The notes under the pieces: model-generated
The model's input: the letters and a program-made list of their open reading frames with translations, nothing else
What the model was told of the DNA's origin: nothing
Database searches by the model: none
Part shown: positions 18,342 through 27,057 of the stretch, one piece after another
How the letters are laid out: each line of letters starts with the position of its first letter
Numbering within the stretch: position 1 is the first letter of the stretch
Source of the DNA: Bacteroidota bacterium
Lineage (GTDB): Bacteria > Bacteroidota > Bacteroidia > AKYH767-A > 2013-40CM-41-45
Assembly: GCA_026391945.1 (NCBI GenBank)
Contig: JAPLDA010000089.1
Location: 1-59,784, forward strand
Reading direction: 5' to 3'
DNA: 59,784 nucleotides
Program-made: the position numbers and the translations under genes

Positions 18342-18375
18342 AAAAAAACCTCCAAAACACCATGTTTTGAAGGTT
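18342..18375 (-). terminator. Intrinsic terminator after tRNA-Arg
   Basis: On the minus strand the stem AACCTTCAAAAC pairs with GTTTTGGAGGTT around a five-base loop, with one G-T pair, and is followed by a run of T residues. It lies five bases after the 3' end of the tRNA. Confidence 0.85.
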
Positions 18376-18380
18376 TCAAG

Positions 18381-18454
18381 TGATCCCGCAGGGATTCAAA
18401 CCCCGACTCTTCTGATCCGTAGTCAGATGCTTTATTCAGTTAAGCTACGGGACC
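18381..18454 (-). tRNA. tRNA-Arg (anticodon ACG)
   Basis: 74-nt cloverleaf on the minus strand. The acceptor GGTCCCG pairs with CGGGATC (one G-T), the D-arm contains AGCTTAACTGAATAAAGC, the anticodon arm TCTGA-CTACGGA-TCAGA gives anticodon ACG, and the T-arm is CGGGGTTTGAATCCCTG. The discriminator is A, and the CCA end is not encoded. A34 is expected to be deaminated to inosine by TadA so that it reads CGU, CGC and CGA. An intrinsic terminator follows. Its 3' end faces the Fic accessory island. Confidence 0.96.
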
Positions 18455-18468
18455 TTTTTTAAAATTGC

Positions 18469-18496
18469 GAATTTCGGATTTTAGATTTCGGATTGA
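18469..18496. repeat. Heptamer tandem array beside tRNA-Arg
   Basis: Four consecutive 7-bp units (GAATTTC, GGATTTT, AGATTTC, GGATTGA) lie between the tRNA and the M48 gene. An 11-bp inverted repeat (18507-18517 with 18543-18553, TCCCGTTTGAC) follows immediately. Confidence 0.5.
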
Positions 18497-18589
18497 GGGT
18501 AATTTTTCCCGTTTGACTTTTTTACTTTTAACTTTTAAAAGTGTCAAACGGGACGCAAAGGTAAATTATTTTTGAAAATAACAAGTGGA

Positions 18590-19384
18590 TTACCTCGGAT
18601 GATAATACTTCATCGCCTGCGGCATAAACGCTTTGATATCAGCAATACGCGTCCTATCGCTTGGATGTGTACTCAGTATCTCCGGCATTTTGGATCCGCT
18701 TTTGGCAGCCATCCGTTCCCAGAATGCAACAGCCGTATTCGGATCATAACCGGCCATGGCCGCGAATACCAATCCCAATTTATCTGCTTCACTTTCATGC
18801 GTACGTGAATAGGCAAGCGTTCCCAAACCTGCGCCCACGGCATACGCCGACATGAAGATCGTCCTGGTCTGCTGCGACTGCTTCGACAAGGCAACATCGA
18901 GTCCCATTCCAAGTCCTACAGCAATCATCATCTGGCTCATCCGCTCATTACCATGACGGGCAACAGCGTGAGCAATTTCATGTCCCATCACAATCGCCAA
19001 ACTGGATTCATCCATTGTCACCGGCAGAAGCCCCGAATACACCACCACTTTTCCTCCCGGCATGCACCAGGCATTTACTTCGGCAGAATTCACGAGGTTA
19101 AATTCCCACTTGTAACCCTGGATGCGTGAACCAAAACCATTCTGATTCATATATTGAGTAACGGCTGTCTGAATTTTTGCTCCTACATTTTTGACCATGC
19201 CGGCTTCGCTGCCGGTAAGCACAGCCGGATGTTGTGAAAGAAATTCATGGTAGCTGGTAAGACTCATGCTGATGAGTTCACTCTCAGGCAACAGGTTCAT
19301 CTGTTTCCTTTTGGTGATGGGAACTTTTGTGCAGGCGGTGAATGCAATCAAAAGAATGAGAACCCGGAGTAGTTTATTTTTCAT
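18590..19384 (-). CDS. M48 family zinc metallopeptidase lipoprotein
   Basis: 264 aa. The signal peptide ends in a lipobox (LIAFTAC), so the protein is membrane-anchored outside the cytoplasm. The zinc motif HEIAH is at residues 135-139 within GHEIAHAVARHGNERMSQ, and the third ligand is in ESEADKLGLVFAAMAGYDP. This is the architecture of LoiP/BepA-type periplasmic M48 proteases, without the TPR region of BepA. The expected role is quality control of outer-membrane proteins. It is transcribed alone. Confidence 0.92.
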   Translation of the reverse strand: MKNKLLRVLILLIAFTACTKVPITKRKQMNLLPESELISMSLTSYHEFLSQHPAVLTGSEAGMVKNVGAKIQTAVTQYMNQNGFGSRIQGYKWEFNLVNSAEVNAWCMPGGKVVVYSGLLPVTMDESSLAIVMGHEIAHAVARHGNERMSQMMIAVGLGMGLDVALSKQSQQTRTIFMSAYAVGAGLGTLAYSRTHESEADKLGLVFAAMAGYDPNTAVAFWERMAAKSGSKMPEILSTHPSDRTRIADIKAFMPQAMKYYHPR

Positions 19385-19451
19385 CGTATGAAAATGAGAA
19401 GCCGGAACATGGCTGCATTGGTTGATAAGAGAAAAAAATCAGGAATAAAAA

Positions 19452-19739
19452 TCACTCTACTACCGCTGACAACCCGCGGTCGCACAAGGCAACCCTCATC
19501 GGGTTAAGATCGTCGTACGTACCGTTCTTTACAGAACATTTCCCGTTGTAATGAACGATGTACGTGCATTGTTCGGCCTGCAACGAATCATGATCACAGA
19601 TTTCAACCAGCGATTCAATCACAAACTCAAACGTATTGTAATCGTCATTGTACAAAATAAGATCACGTACTTTAACCTCATTCGTTTTGTTTTCGATGAC
19701 GGTATCCTGCAAAAGTTCGGTGTCGGAATGTGTTGTCAT
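19452..19739 (-). CDS. clpS: ATP-dependent Clp protease adaptor ClpS
   Basis: 95 aa. A flexible N-terminal tail is followed by the ClpS core: LILYNDDYNTFEFVIESL, then VHYNGKCSVKNGTYDDL and VALCDRGLSAVVE. ClpS binds N-degron substrates and hands them to ClpA or ClpC for degradation by ClpP. The substrate-pocket segment NDDYNTFEFV is conserved in this protein, whereas many ClpS have NDDxTPMEFV. It stands alone between the M48 gene and the large PorE-like gene. Confidence 0.93.
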   Translation of the reverse strand: MTTHSDTELLQDTVIENKTNEVKVRDLILYNDDYNTFEFVIESLVEICDHDSLQAEQCTYIVHYNGKCSVKNGTYDDLNPMRVALCDRGLSAVVE

Positions 19740-19855
19740 AAGTTGATGAGTTATTTACGTTTAACTTCCAGACCGTAAATGTACAAAAAATCATCAAAAG
19801 CAATGGTATCAATCCAGAGAAAGCCTCGGCGCACGAATGGTGAGGACAGGAATGA

Positions 19856-22800
19856 TCAATGGCCGGCGCCGGAAACGGCCTGGCTCACTCTTGCTTTCTT
19901 TCCATTGGTAAATGAAACAACGAATGCATCTTTGATTCCTTTCGAAACAATTTCGCTCTTCGCAGTCATCGCAGCATTTACATCAGCATAACTTCCTGAA
20001 TAGAAAATGGTGAGTCCGGATGAAGTGGTTTCCTGCGACATTCCGCCTGCCGCCATCCTGCCCAGTTTATCCAAAGCATCAGCAGAAAGTTTCTGGCGGA
20101 AAGCTCCAACCTGGACTTTATAAAGGAGAGCAGAATTTTCTGTGGATACACCTGAAGGTGCTATCGTTTGTTTTACTGGCTGCTCAACTTTGCCGGGCTT
20201 TTCACCGCTGATTGTTGCAGGCCTTGCCTGGCCGATCGAAATCCTGCTACCATTTTTATAGGCAACAATAAAAGCATCTTTCACTCCCGAACGGATGGCA
20301 ACCTGTTTGGAAGAATCGGCGGAAGCATACAAAGCATAACGTCCTGTTGTAAACCGAACCAAACCGTTTTTAATTTGTTCCGTCTGCAGCGGCGTGAGTG
20401 GTACCAGGGCTGCAGGAATTTTTGATGACTTGTATACGCCAACCTGTACGGCATATTCCACGTTACCGGAAGTTTCAGCGGAAGTTTCAGAAGATGTTCC
20501 GTAAAATGAATTCACGTCTTCGTCTTTCGGATTGTTCACTTTTGCTCCCGTGATTTTGAATGAACGGAGTATCGACGTTTCCTTTTCAGAAGCACTTGCA
20601 TACAATTTCTTTTCTCCCGCTCCTGCTTTCCGAATCAGGTCATAAGCCTGCGACAACTCTATTCTTTTCCCATTGTAATAGGCCACCACAAATGCATCCT
20701 TGTAGCCATTCGATTTCATCTCCGCCTTCAGCATATTCGCCGGTTCAAAAGCTTTGAACAAGCCGACACAGTAACGTATCCAGCCCGGGCGCGTGGTTTC
20801 ACCTGTTACGGGTTGAAGATTTTTGTATACGCTGGCAGGAAGAGGAGAATGAAAAGCTCCGATCTGCACTTTGAATACGAGGCCATCAGGAAGTGCAGGA
20901 TCAATCGGTATCGGGTTGGAAGCCGTATAAACCGGGACAGAAGCCATGTTGAAGACCTGTTCCTTCGGCACAACGAGTGCTTCGGAAGTGATGATGGGTT
21001 TTGAGTTTTCAGCAAGCGGCTCTTCTGCAGAAATACTTTTCTCTTCCTTCGGTTTTTCAATCTTTAAAGGATTCTTTTCAGTCTTTTTTGTTTCCGCAGG
21101 TTGCTCTTTTTTCAATTCAGTTTTTTCAGCAGCCACCACAACAGGTTCGTTTTTTTTCTTCGTCACGGAAGCACTTTCCTTTTCAACAGGTTTGACTGAT
21201 TTTTTTTCTTTGGAAGAAGTGGCAGGAGAATCAGCGGAAGAATTATTTTTTTGTCCGGCCTGAGTTTTCGCTGTTGTGGCAGATTCCGGCGTTGCAGATT
21301 TAATTGCTTTTTTTTGTCCGGCAACCTGAACCGATTCTTTCTCTGAATTATTTTTCGTTACCGGGTGAGCATCTTTGGTTTCCTTTTTTGTTGATGGCTG
21401 TTCTGTCTTTACAACATTGGATGGTTGCGTTTTAACCGGTTCGTTCATGGCGGTAGCAGTTTCAGCAGATTTCATCGGGGCAGCCGTTCCCATTTTCTCT
21501 TTCAGCTTGGATGCTTTATCATTCAACGCCGAAACTTCTGTGGTGATGTGTTGCGCCGTTCTGAATTTTTCCTGCGACAGTTGATCCAGTGAATCCGCTT
21601 CCCGTTTGATCGCATCGGCTTTTTTCAATTGCATGTATCGCTGTTTCGTATCCTTCATCACCACGGCTTTGTCGCGGATGCTGATTTCTTCTTCTTTCTT
21701 TTGCTGAGCAAGTTTATTCAGCTTCATGGCTTCGGCAAACGAACTGATGGTTTCTACCTGTTTCGTTTTGATCTCAGATCTTGTCCTGGCATATTCAGGA
21801 TAAACCGGGCTGGTGGTGTCCACAGGAGTTTCTTTCGCCAGAGGTTTCACTGATTTATTTCCTCCATCAGTTTTGACAACCGTAGACGGATTTTTTGAAT
21901 CGTAGGCTTGAGAATTCACTGATGTTGTTTCCTTTTCTGCAGAAGATGCATCCGCATTTTCTTTTCCGGTTTCTTGTGCCGCATTTGCCCTGTTGATTGC
22001 AATCATTTTGTCTGCCACTTCAGGATCGCTTCGCTTTGCCTCGTTCAGTTTCTCCTGAGCCTGCTGCCATTTCCTGATCGACTCCATGTTCATCTCATTG
22101 GCTTTGGTGATCATGCTGTCGCGTAATTGAGAAGCCGGCATCAGATCAATTCTTCCCTGCAGATCATCTGCTTGTAATGCCAGCGACTTAGAATCATTCA
22201 TCAACTGCTGATGTTCCGAGTAAGATTGTTTCGCCTGCCCGGCAACATTGGGCAATGGTTTAAAAGAAGCTGCCGGAAAAGATTTCGTCTCCGTTACTGC
22301 TTCGTTTTTCTTTGTAGCATTAACAGCAACCGGTTCTGTTTTTTCGGAAGGGTGATTTTCTGATTCTGCCACTTTGGAAGAAGAATAAGTTTCTCCTCCC
22401 GCTGATTTTGAAGTGGATGGTTGCTCGTTATTTTTTGTTGGAGCATGGTTCTCCGGTTCACCCTGCTTCACCGGTGCTTTCTCCTTTGCATCCACCTTTT
22501 TTGTTTCTTCTTTTTTCGAAAGAGATGTGTCGGTTTTCTTTTTTTCTTCCTTAGTTTTGTTAGTGGAAGCAAGCGACTTCTCCTCTTTTGAAACAGGAGT
22601 ATTGATCAAATCAGCTTCGCCATGATTGGCAGTGTCATTTTCTTTCGTATCATTTTCAGTCTGGTGAGCATGCTGAACGCCTGTCGTTTTTCTTTTTGAT
22701 GATTTTGATGAATCCGCTTTGTTCATTTTCAGGAGAACCTGTGCTTCGGCGAGGGATTCATCCGCTTCGCTGTTGATTTGATTTGCTTCCTTTTCGAGGT

Positions 22801-25048
22801 CATGCGTTTTTTTATAGCGTGCATTCGCCTGCTTCGAATTGTCTTCCGATTCTTTCAGCAATTGTTTCGCCTTCTCTTTATTTTCCTTCCCTCCTTCTTT
22901 CAGCATCTGCTGCGCTTCCCTGATCTGTGACTTTGCAAGGCTGTCCTGTTCGGATGCCATCTGCCTGTTCATGTCTGCATCTTTCATAACGGCCTCTGCT
23001 TCCGCCTTCAATGACTTCGCATCTTCCACAGCAATTTTTGCCAACTCACTATTGGAAACATTTTCAGGGATCGCTGTTTCATCAGCAGGTTCATTTTTAG
23101 AAACCGGCTCCGTCTCCTGAACTTTCTTTGTTTCTTTCGCAGGAGGTTCCGTTTTTATTTTTGTTTTTTCCTGTCCACCGGTTTTGTTTCCTGCCAAGGT
23201 CTGAGTTTCTCCGGATAATATTTTTTTCTCCTTCTCCGGATTTTTCGTCTCTGTTGTTTTTACCGTCTCTTCTTTTGCTGCATGATTTTTTTCTTCTTCC
23301 TTCACAGCCTGCTTTTCGGTGACCGGCTGACCCGGCTTCTTTTCATCTGTACCTTCAGACTTGCTTTCCAACTTTTTCTGTTCTGCAGATTTTTTTTCTG
23401 CATTGGAATCTCCCGGGACAGGGTTTTCTTTTTTCTTTTGATCGTTCACAGCAACAGGAGCCACGTTTTGTTCGAACAAATCATGCGACTCAGCTTTCGT
23501 GATCACATTCTTCGGAGGAGTCACGTAAACGATTCTTCCCCTGATGTCAACCGGCTGAAGTTTGGTTTGAAGGGAGTCCTTCAGCCTGTACTCATTCGAA
23601 ACTTCACTGGTGGGCTGATCAGAAACGATGGCGTGAGAAGGATCCGACGCCTGTTGAGCAATTTTAAAATAATTACTCATGGTCATCCGCTCTGCATCAG
23701 CGTTTTTGAGAAGCTTTATTTTCTGTTTCAGCTCGGCATAGGAAACGCCTCCCATCAGTGAAAAATTTTCAGCATGAGCGAGATATCCTCCGGCTTCCAC
23801 CACCAATGTGTAATCATCGCCGGGAGGAACATCAATTTCATATTTGCCAGTGCGCGGATCGGTATGAACGGTCGTAACCAGCCCGTTGTCGCTGATGCGG
23901 ATGACAGAAATTTTTGCATCCCTGCGCTGCGGCTGATCTTCAGAAAAATATTGTCCGTTGATGACGGCCAGCTGGCTCACCGCATCACCCAGTTTTATTT
24001 TGCGCACGCCTATTTTTCCATAGTCCGATTCAATCGTCGAAGCATACTGTGCATCCACACCAGTGAAACCTGGAACATAAAAAAGATCATCTTCGGTTGT
24101 GTTCACAGGAATCCCGATGTTTTCAGGTTCCGACCATCTCCCGGTGTTCAAATCAAACACCGACTTGAAAATATCATAGCCACCGATCGAGTGATGTCCT
24201 TTACTGCTGAAGTACAACGTTCTTCCATCGTGATCGAGAAACGGAAAGTCTTCATCGTTCTCCGTATTGATTGTGTTGCCCAGGTTCTCCGGTTCGCCCC
24301 AATCGCCGCCAGGCTGGCGGGTTACGCGGTAAATATCTTTCCCGTGATCATCCTTCTTTCCATAACTCGAATAATAAATGGTCTGCCCGTCTCTCGTAAG
24401 AAACATGAGAGGATCAGGAATTTTATCTTTGTCATGCGAAGTGAGAAACCGTGTCGGTGTCGACAACATCTTCCCGGATGAACTGTCGAACACATACGCC
24501 GAATAAAACGAACTCCTCGCCACCTGCTGCTGGTTCATGATGACGACATTCCTCCTGTTCTTTCCCAACTCACGGGCATTTTTGCAATTGCTGATCAGCA
24601 AGTCAACATCCAGTTTTTTTATTTTCCCGCTGCCCGCTCTTTTTTTAAATTGATCAAAAGCAGCCAATGCTTCATTGAAACTGCCGGTGAGCATGTACGC
24701 TTTGCCGAGATAGAAAAAAACTTCCTCGTCCAGTTTCGGAAACTTCGTAGCTGTTTCGAGGTAACTCACCGATGCGGCTTTATCGTGGCTCGACAGCAAC
24801 AGGCATACTCCATAATGAAAATTGTACTCCGGATTTTTCGGATACAGGCTCAGCAGTTGCGAATACAATGGCAATGCTCCCGGGTAATCGTTGTTCCCGT
24901 ATTTTCTCTCTGCTTGTTTTTTTAAATCCAATTCGGAACTCAGAGTTTTCTGAGACCACGCTGGAACTATGAACAAAAAGCAACAGCACAGCAAAAGAAA
25001 ATGAAACCGGAATTTGCGGGGAAAGGAATAAGCGAATGGTATGTTCAC
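19856..25048 (-). CDS. PorE-like envelope protein: TPR, PD40 propeller, carboxypeptidase-regulatory domain, long KE-rich linker, three SPOR-like repeats
   Basis: 1,730 aa, secreted (signal peptide near residues 15-35). Domains in order: TPR-like region (about 40-140; YGNNDYPGALPLYSQLL, GKAYMLTGSFNEALAAFDQF); PD40/WD40-like propeller (about 200-370; TIYYSSYGKKDDHGKDIYRV, TLYFSSKGHHSIGGYDIF); a carboxypeptidase-regulatory-like beta domain (about 385-450; TDPRTGKYEIDVPPGDDYTL); a very long Lys/Glu/Thr-rich, partly coiled-coil stretch (about 540-1430); and three C-terminal SPOR-like repeats (FKVQIGAFHSPL, YAVQVGVYKSSKI, YKVQVGAFRQKL). The first three modules match PorE-type T9SS or gliding proteins, which normally end in an OmpA domain. 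Here a different peptidoglycan-binding fold takes that place. A periplasmic scaffolding role is inferred. Confidence 0.85.
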   Translation of the reverse strand: MNIPFAYSFPRKFRFHFLLLCCCFLFIVPAWSQKTLSSELDLKKQAERKYGNNDYPGALPLYSQLLSLYPKNPEYNFHYGVCLLLSSHDKAASVSYLETATKFPKLDEEVFFYLGKAYMLTGSFNEALAAFDQFKKRAGSGKIKKLDVDLLISNCKNARELGKNRRNVVIMNQQQVARSSFYSAYVFDSSSGKMLSTPTRFLTSHDKDKIPDPLMFLTRDGQTIYYSSYGKKDDHGKDIYRVTRQPGGDWGEPENLGNTINTENDEDFPFLDHDGRTLYFSSKGHHSIGGYDIFKSVFDLNTGRWSEPENIGIPVNTTEDDLFYVPGFTGVDAQYASTIESDYGKIGVRKIKLGDAVSQLAVINGQYFSEDQPQRRDAKISVIRISDNGLVTTVHTDPRTGKYEIDVPPGDDYTLVVEAGGYLAHAENFSLMGGVSYAELKQKIKLLKNADAERMTMSNYFKIAQQASDPSHAIVSDQPTSEVSNEYRLKDSLQTKLQPVDIRGRIVYVTPPKNVITKAESHDLFEQNVAPVAVNDQKKKENPVPGDSNAEKKSAEQKKLESKSEGTDEKKPGQPVTEKQAVKEEEKNHAAKEETVKTTETKNPEKEKKILSGETQTLAGNKTGGQEKTKIKTEPPAKETKKVQETEPVSKNEPADETAIPENVSNSELAKIAVEDAKSLKAEAEAVMKDADMNRQMASEQDSLAKSQIREAQQMLKEGGKENKEKAKQLLKESEDNSKQANARYKKTHDLEKEANQINSEADESLAEAQVLLKMNKADSSKSSKRKTTGVQHAHQTENDTKENDTANHGEADLINTPVSKEEKSLASTNKTKEEKKKTDTSLSKKEETKKVDAKEKAPVKQGEPENHAPTKNNEQPSTSKSAGGETYSSSKVAESENHPSEKTEPVAVNATKKNEAVTETKSFPAASFKPLPNVAGQAKQSYSEHQQLMNDSKSLALQADDLQGRIDLMPASQLRDSMITKANEMNMESIRKWQQAQEKLNEAKRSDPEVADKMIAINRANAAQETGKENADASSAEKETTSVNSQAYDSKNPSTVVKTDGGNKSVKPLAKETPVDTTSPVYPEYARTRSEIKTKQVETISSFAEAMKLNKLAQQKKEEEISIRDKAVVMKDTKQRYMQLKKADAIKREADSLDQLSQEKFRTAQHITTEVSALNDKASKLKEKMGTAAPMKSAETATAMNEPVKTQPSNVVKTEQPSTKKETKDAHPVTKNNSEKESVQVAGQKKAIKSATPESATTAKTQAGQKNNSSADSPATSSKEKKSVKPVEKESASVTKKKNEPVVVAAEKTELKKEQPAETKKTEKNPLKIEKPKEEKSISAEEPLAENSKPIITSEALVVPKEQVFNMASVPVYTASNPIPIDPALPDGLVFKVQIGAFHSPLPASVYKNLQPVTGETTRPGWIRYCVGLFKAFEPANMLKAEMKSNGYKDAFVVAYYNGKRIELSQAYDLIRKAGAGEKKLYASASEKETSILRSFKITGAKVNNPKDEDVNSFYGTSSETSAETSGNVEYAVQVGVYKSSKIPAALVPLTPLQTEQIKNGLVRFTTGRYALYASADSSKQVAIRSGVKDAFIVAYKNGSRISIGQARPATISGEKPGKVEQPVKQTIAPSGVSTENSALLYKVQVGAFRQKLSADALDKLGRMAAGGMSQETTSSGLTIFYSGSYADVNAAMTAKSEIVSKGIKDAFVVSFTNGKKARVSQAVSGAGH

Positions 25049-25166
25049 GACAGGAATTCTAATCTTAATTTATACTGAAAAACATTTTACTTAGTTTCTC
25101 AACAACCAGCAAAATTAAATGATAGAATCCGTGCCTCCTCACATACTCTCCACTACTTTTAAACAA

Positions 25167-26351
25167 TCAACGGCTAATGAATTTTGCAGCGAACATGGTA
25201 TCGGCACCCTTCTCATACCCTTTGAAATAGCCTGACTTTTCAAGAGACAACGATGTATTGGAAACGATCCAGTCCACATTCATCTCATTCTCTTCTTTAA
25301 AAACTGAGCACGTTACATAAACCAAAGAAGCATTCTTTTGCAAACGGGTGGCAAGATTCAGGAGGATCTTTCTTTGAATGGTGACAAACCGTTCGATCGA
25401 CCTTTCATCAAAGCCGGAAAGTGATTCAGGTGTCCGTGCCCATGTTCCGGAACCGGTGCATGGAACATCAGCGAGTATCGATATCCTTCCATGATCCGCT
25501 TCCGAAAGCAACGGAGCATTTGCCAGGTCCATCAGCATCGTTTTGTAATTCTTCAACCCGGCTTTACGAAACCGTTCTTCGAAGTTTTTTAATATGGAAG
25601 TCCGGTTGTCGGACGCGATGATTTTTACGGACGGTTCTGCATCAGCGATCATCAGGCTTTTCCCGCCGGAGCCGGCACAGGCATCCCACCAGGTTTCATC
25701 TCTTCCCGGTTCAATGAAATGAATAATCTGCTGCGACGACCAGTCCTGGATTTCGAAATAACCGTTCCTATATGATTCGGTTTGCTCTAGCGATGTTGCA
25801 TTTTCCAGCGAAACACAGAAAGGATTTTTTTCATCCTGATGAAAAGAAATATTCAGTTGATTGAGTTCGTTGAAAACAGACTCAAGGTATTTCTTCCGGA
25901 TCCGGATCCAAAGTTTCGGCTGACGGAGCATCGACAAGACGAACTGCTCACGGTCGATCAGTCCGCCCAGGTGTTCCTTAAAGGGAAAAATATTTCCGGG
26001 ATTGAAATACGGATAGTGCTCCCTGATTTTTTCAATTTTATGTTCCGTTGTGCCTGCTAAGTCTTCTTCCTTTAGCAACGAATATTTTTCAATGCAATAA
26101 GAAAGCAGCGGATTCGGAATTTCTGCGCAAAGGAAATTGGCAATGGTAAGACGTTCAGCCATTCTCAGGTCAGACAATGCCTTTCCCATCCGGAAAAAAT
26201 GATAGGAAAAAGAAGACGCCTGTCGCCTGTCGCGTGAACCCATTTGCGGATGAGTTTTGAAAAAATCTTTGAGGTAACGGCTGAAAGGATGATCAAACCG
26301 GTAATCTTCAATGATCCGCGTAATTAATTTAAGTTGATTTTCTTCTCTCAT
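25167..26351 (-). CDS. RsmB/NOP family RNA (cytosine-C5) methyltransferase
   Basis: 394 aa. The SAM-binding motif is WWDACAGSGGKSLMI, the catalytic region DVPCTGSGTWARTPES, and the second cysteine motif is YVTCSVFKEEN. This layout places the two cysteines of m5C RNA methyltransferases (nucleophile and product-release) in both expected motifs. The N-terminal helical part (GSRDRRQASSFSYHFFRM) resembles the NusB-like region of RsmB. The substrate is likely rRNA (inference); tRNA or another RNA cannot be excluded. Confidence 0.92.
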   Translation of the reverse strand: MREENQLKLITRIIEDYRFDHPFSRYLKDFFKTHPQMGSRDRRQASSFSYHFFRMGKALSDLRMAERLTIANFLCAEIPNPLLSYCIEKYSLLKEEDLAGTTEHKIEKIREHYPYFNPGNIFPFKEHLGGLIDREQFVLSMLRQPKLWIRIRKKYLESVFNELNQLNISFHQDEKNPFCVSLENATSLEQTESYRNGYFEIQDWSSQQIIHFIEPGRDETWWDACAGSGGKSLMIADAEPSVKIIASDNRTSILKNFEERFRKAGLKNYKTMLMDLANAPLLSEADHGRISILADVPCTGSGTWARTPESLSGFDERSIERFVTIQRKILLNLATRLQKNASLVYVTCSVFKEENEMNVDWIVSNTSLSLEKSGYFKGYEKGADTMFAAKFISR

Positions 26352-26520
26352 GTAAAATCAGAGTCCTTGCCAGTTGTGGAAATCAAACCCGATTGTTAAG
26401 TTAAATATAGAAAGTTAAAACAGGAACCCAATTCATAACATGGCTATGGTGATATTTTAATTGTGTCAATTCAGAGTTAACATGGCACTAAATGGGAAAT
26501 CCCGGAGCCATACCCGGAAA

Positions 26521-27054
26521 TCACATGACGAGGATTGCAAGCGACAAAAGCTGGCTGGAAACTTTAAGCCCGGACTTTTTAATAACCGATTCGTTTATTT
26601 CAAATTTCAATTTGCCATCCACATGAACGAGGTTGATGGCAGCTCCTTTCTGCAAGGTGTTTTTTCCTTCCGTAATCAAGAGAATGTGCTTGCTGGCTGC
26701 AATCTTACTTAGCTGCATCAGTTCATTTTCCTTTTCAGAAGGGATGAAAAGCATCTGGCAACTTTCCAATTCATCCGTTGAGTTCACCACCCTGACCACA
26801 ATAGTTGCATTGCCCGACTTCTTTCCGGTTGTGGCAGTCATGAGGTCCTGCATAATCGGGGAATAACTATAGGCACCAATAACAAACTGATCTTTCACCG
26901 TTCCTTCAGGCCATTCCAGGTATTTCGTAAAGGAGTAAATATAAATCGACTCAAATTTATAGTCGGTTTGGAATACCGAAGCACCCGCAAACGAAATGAA
27001 TCCAAGAAACAGGATTGCACTGCAGCATATTTTTTTAAGGTTCGTCATTTCCAT
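26521..27054 (-). CDS. YfiR-like periplasmic protein (DUF4154)
   Basis: 177 aa. A signal peptide (ending near FAGA) is followed by the YfiR signature: FESIYIYSFTKYLEWPEG, FVIGAYSYSPIM, LESCQMLFIPSEKENEL, then HILLITEG and INLVHVDGKLKFEINESVI. YfiR in Pseudomonas holds a membrane diguanylate cyclase in check, and in Bacteroidota homologues often sit beside a porin and a histidine kinase. Here the gene starts three bases after the stop of the porin-like gene, so the two are co-transcribed. No kinase or cyclase follows in the window. Confidence 0.87.
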   Translation of the reverse strand: MEMTNLKKICCSAILFLGFISFAGASVFQTDYKFESIYIYSFTKYLEWPEGTVKDQFVIGAYSYSPIMQDLMTATTGKKSGNATIVVRVVNSTDELESCQMLFIPSEKENELMQLSKIAASKHILLITEGKNTLQKGAAINLVHVDGKLKFEINESVIKKSGLKVSSQLLSLAILVM

Positions 27055-27057
27055 GAA

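Noticed and set aside
16000-18454. Integrative element with att direct repeats
   Set aside because: I found no second copy of the tRNA-Arg 3' end inside the window and no integrase gene.
18507-18553. Terminator between the M48 gene and tRNA-Arg
   Set aside because: The 11-bp inverted repeat has a 25-base loop and is not followed by a T-run on either strand.
22300-24500. Long open frames on the opposite strand of the PorE-like gene
   Set aside because: They mirror the biased Lys/Glu codons of the real gene, give Ser/Phe/Leu-rich products and have no recognisable domains.
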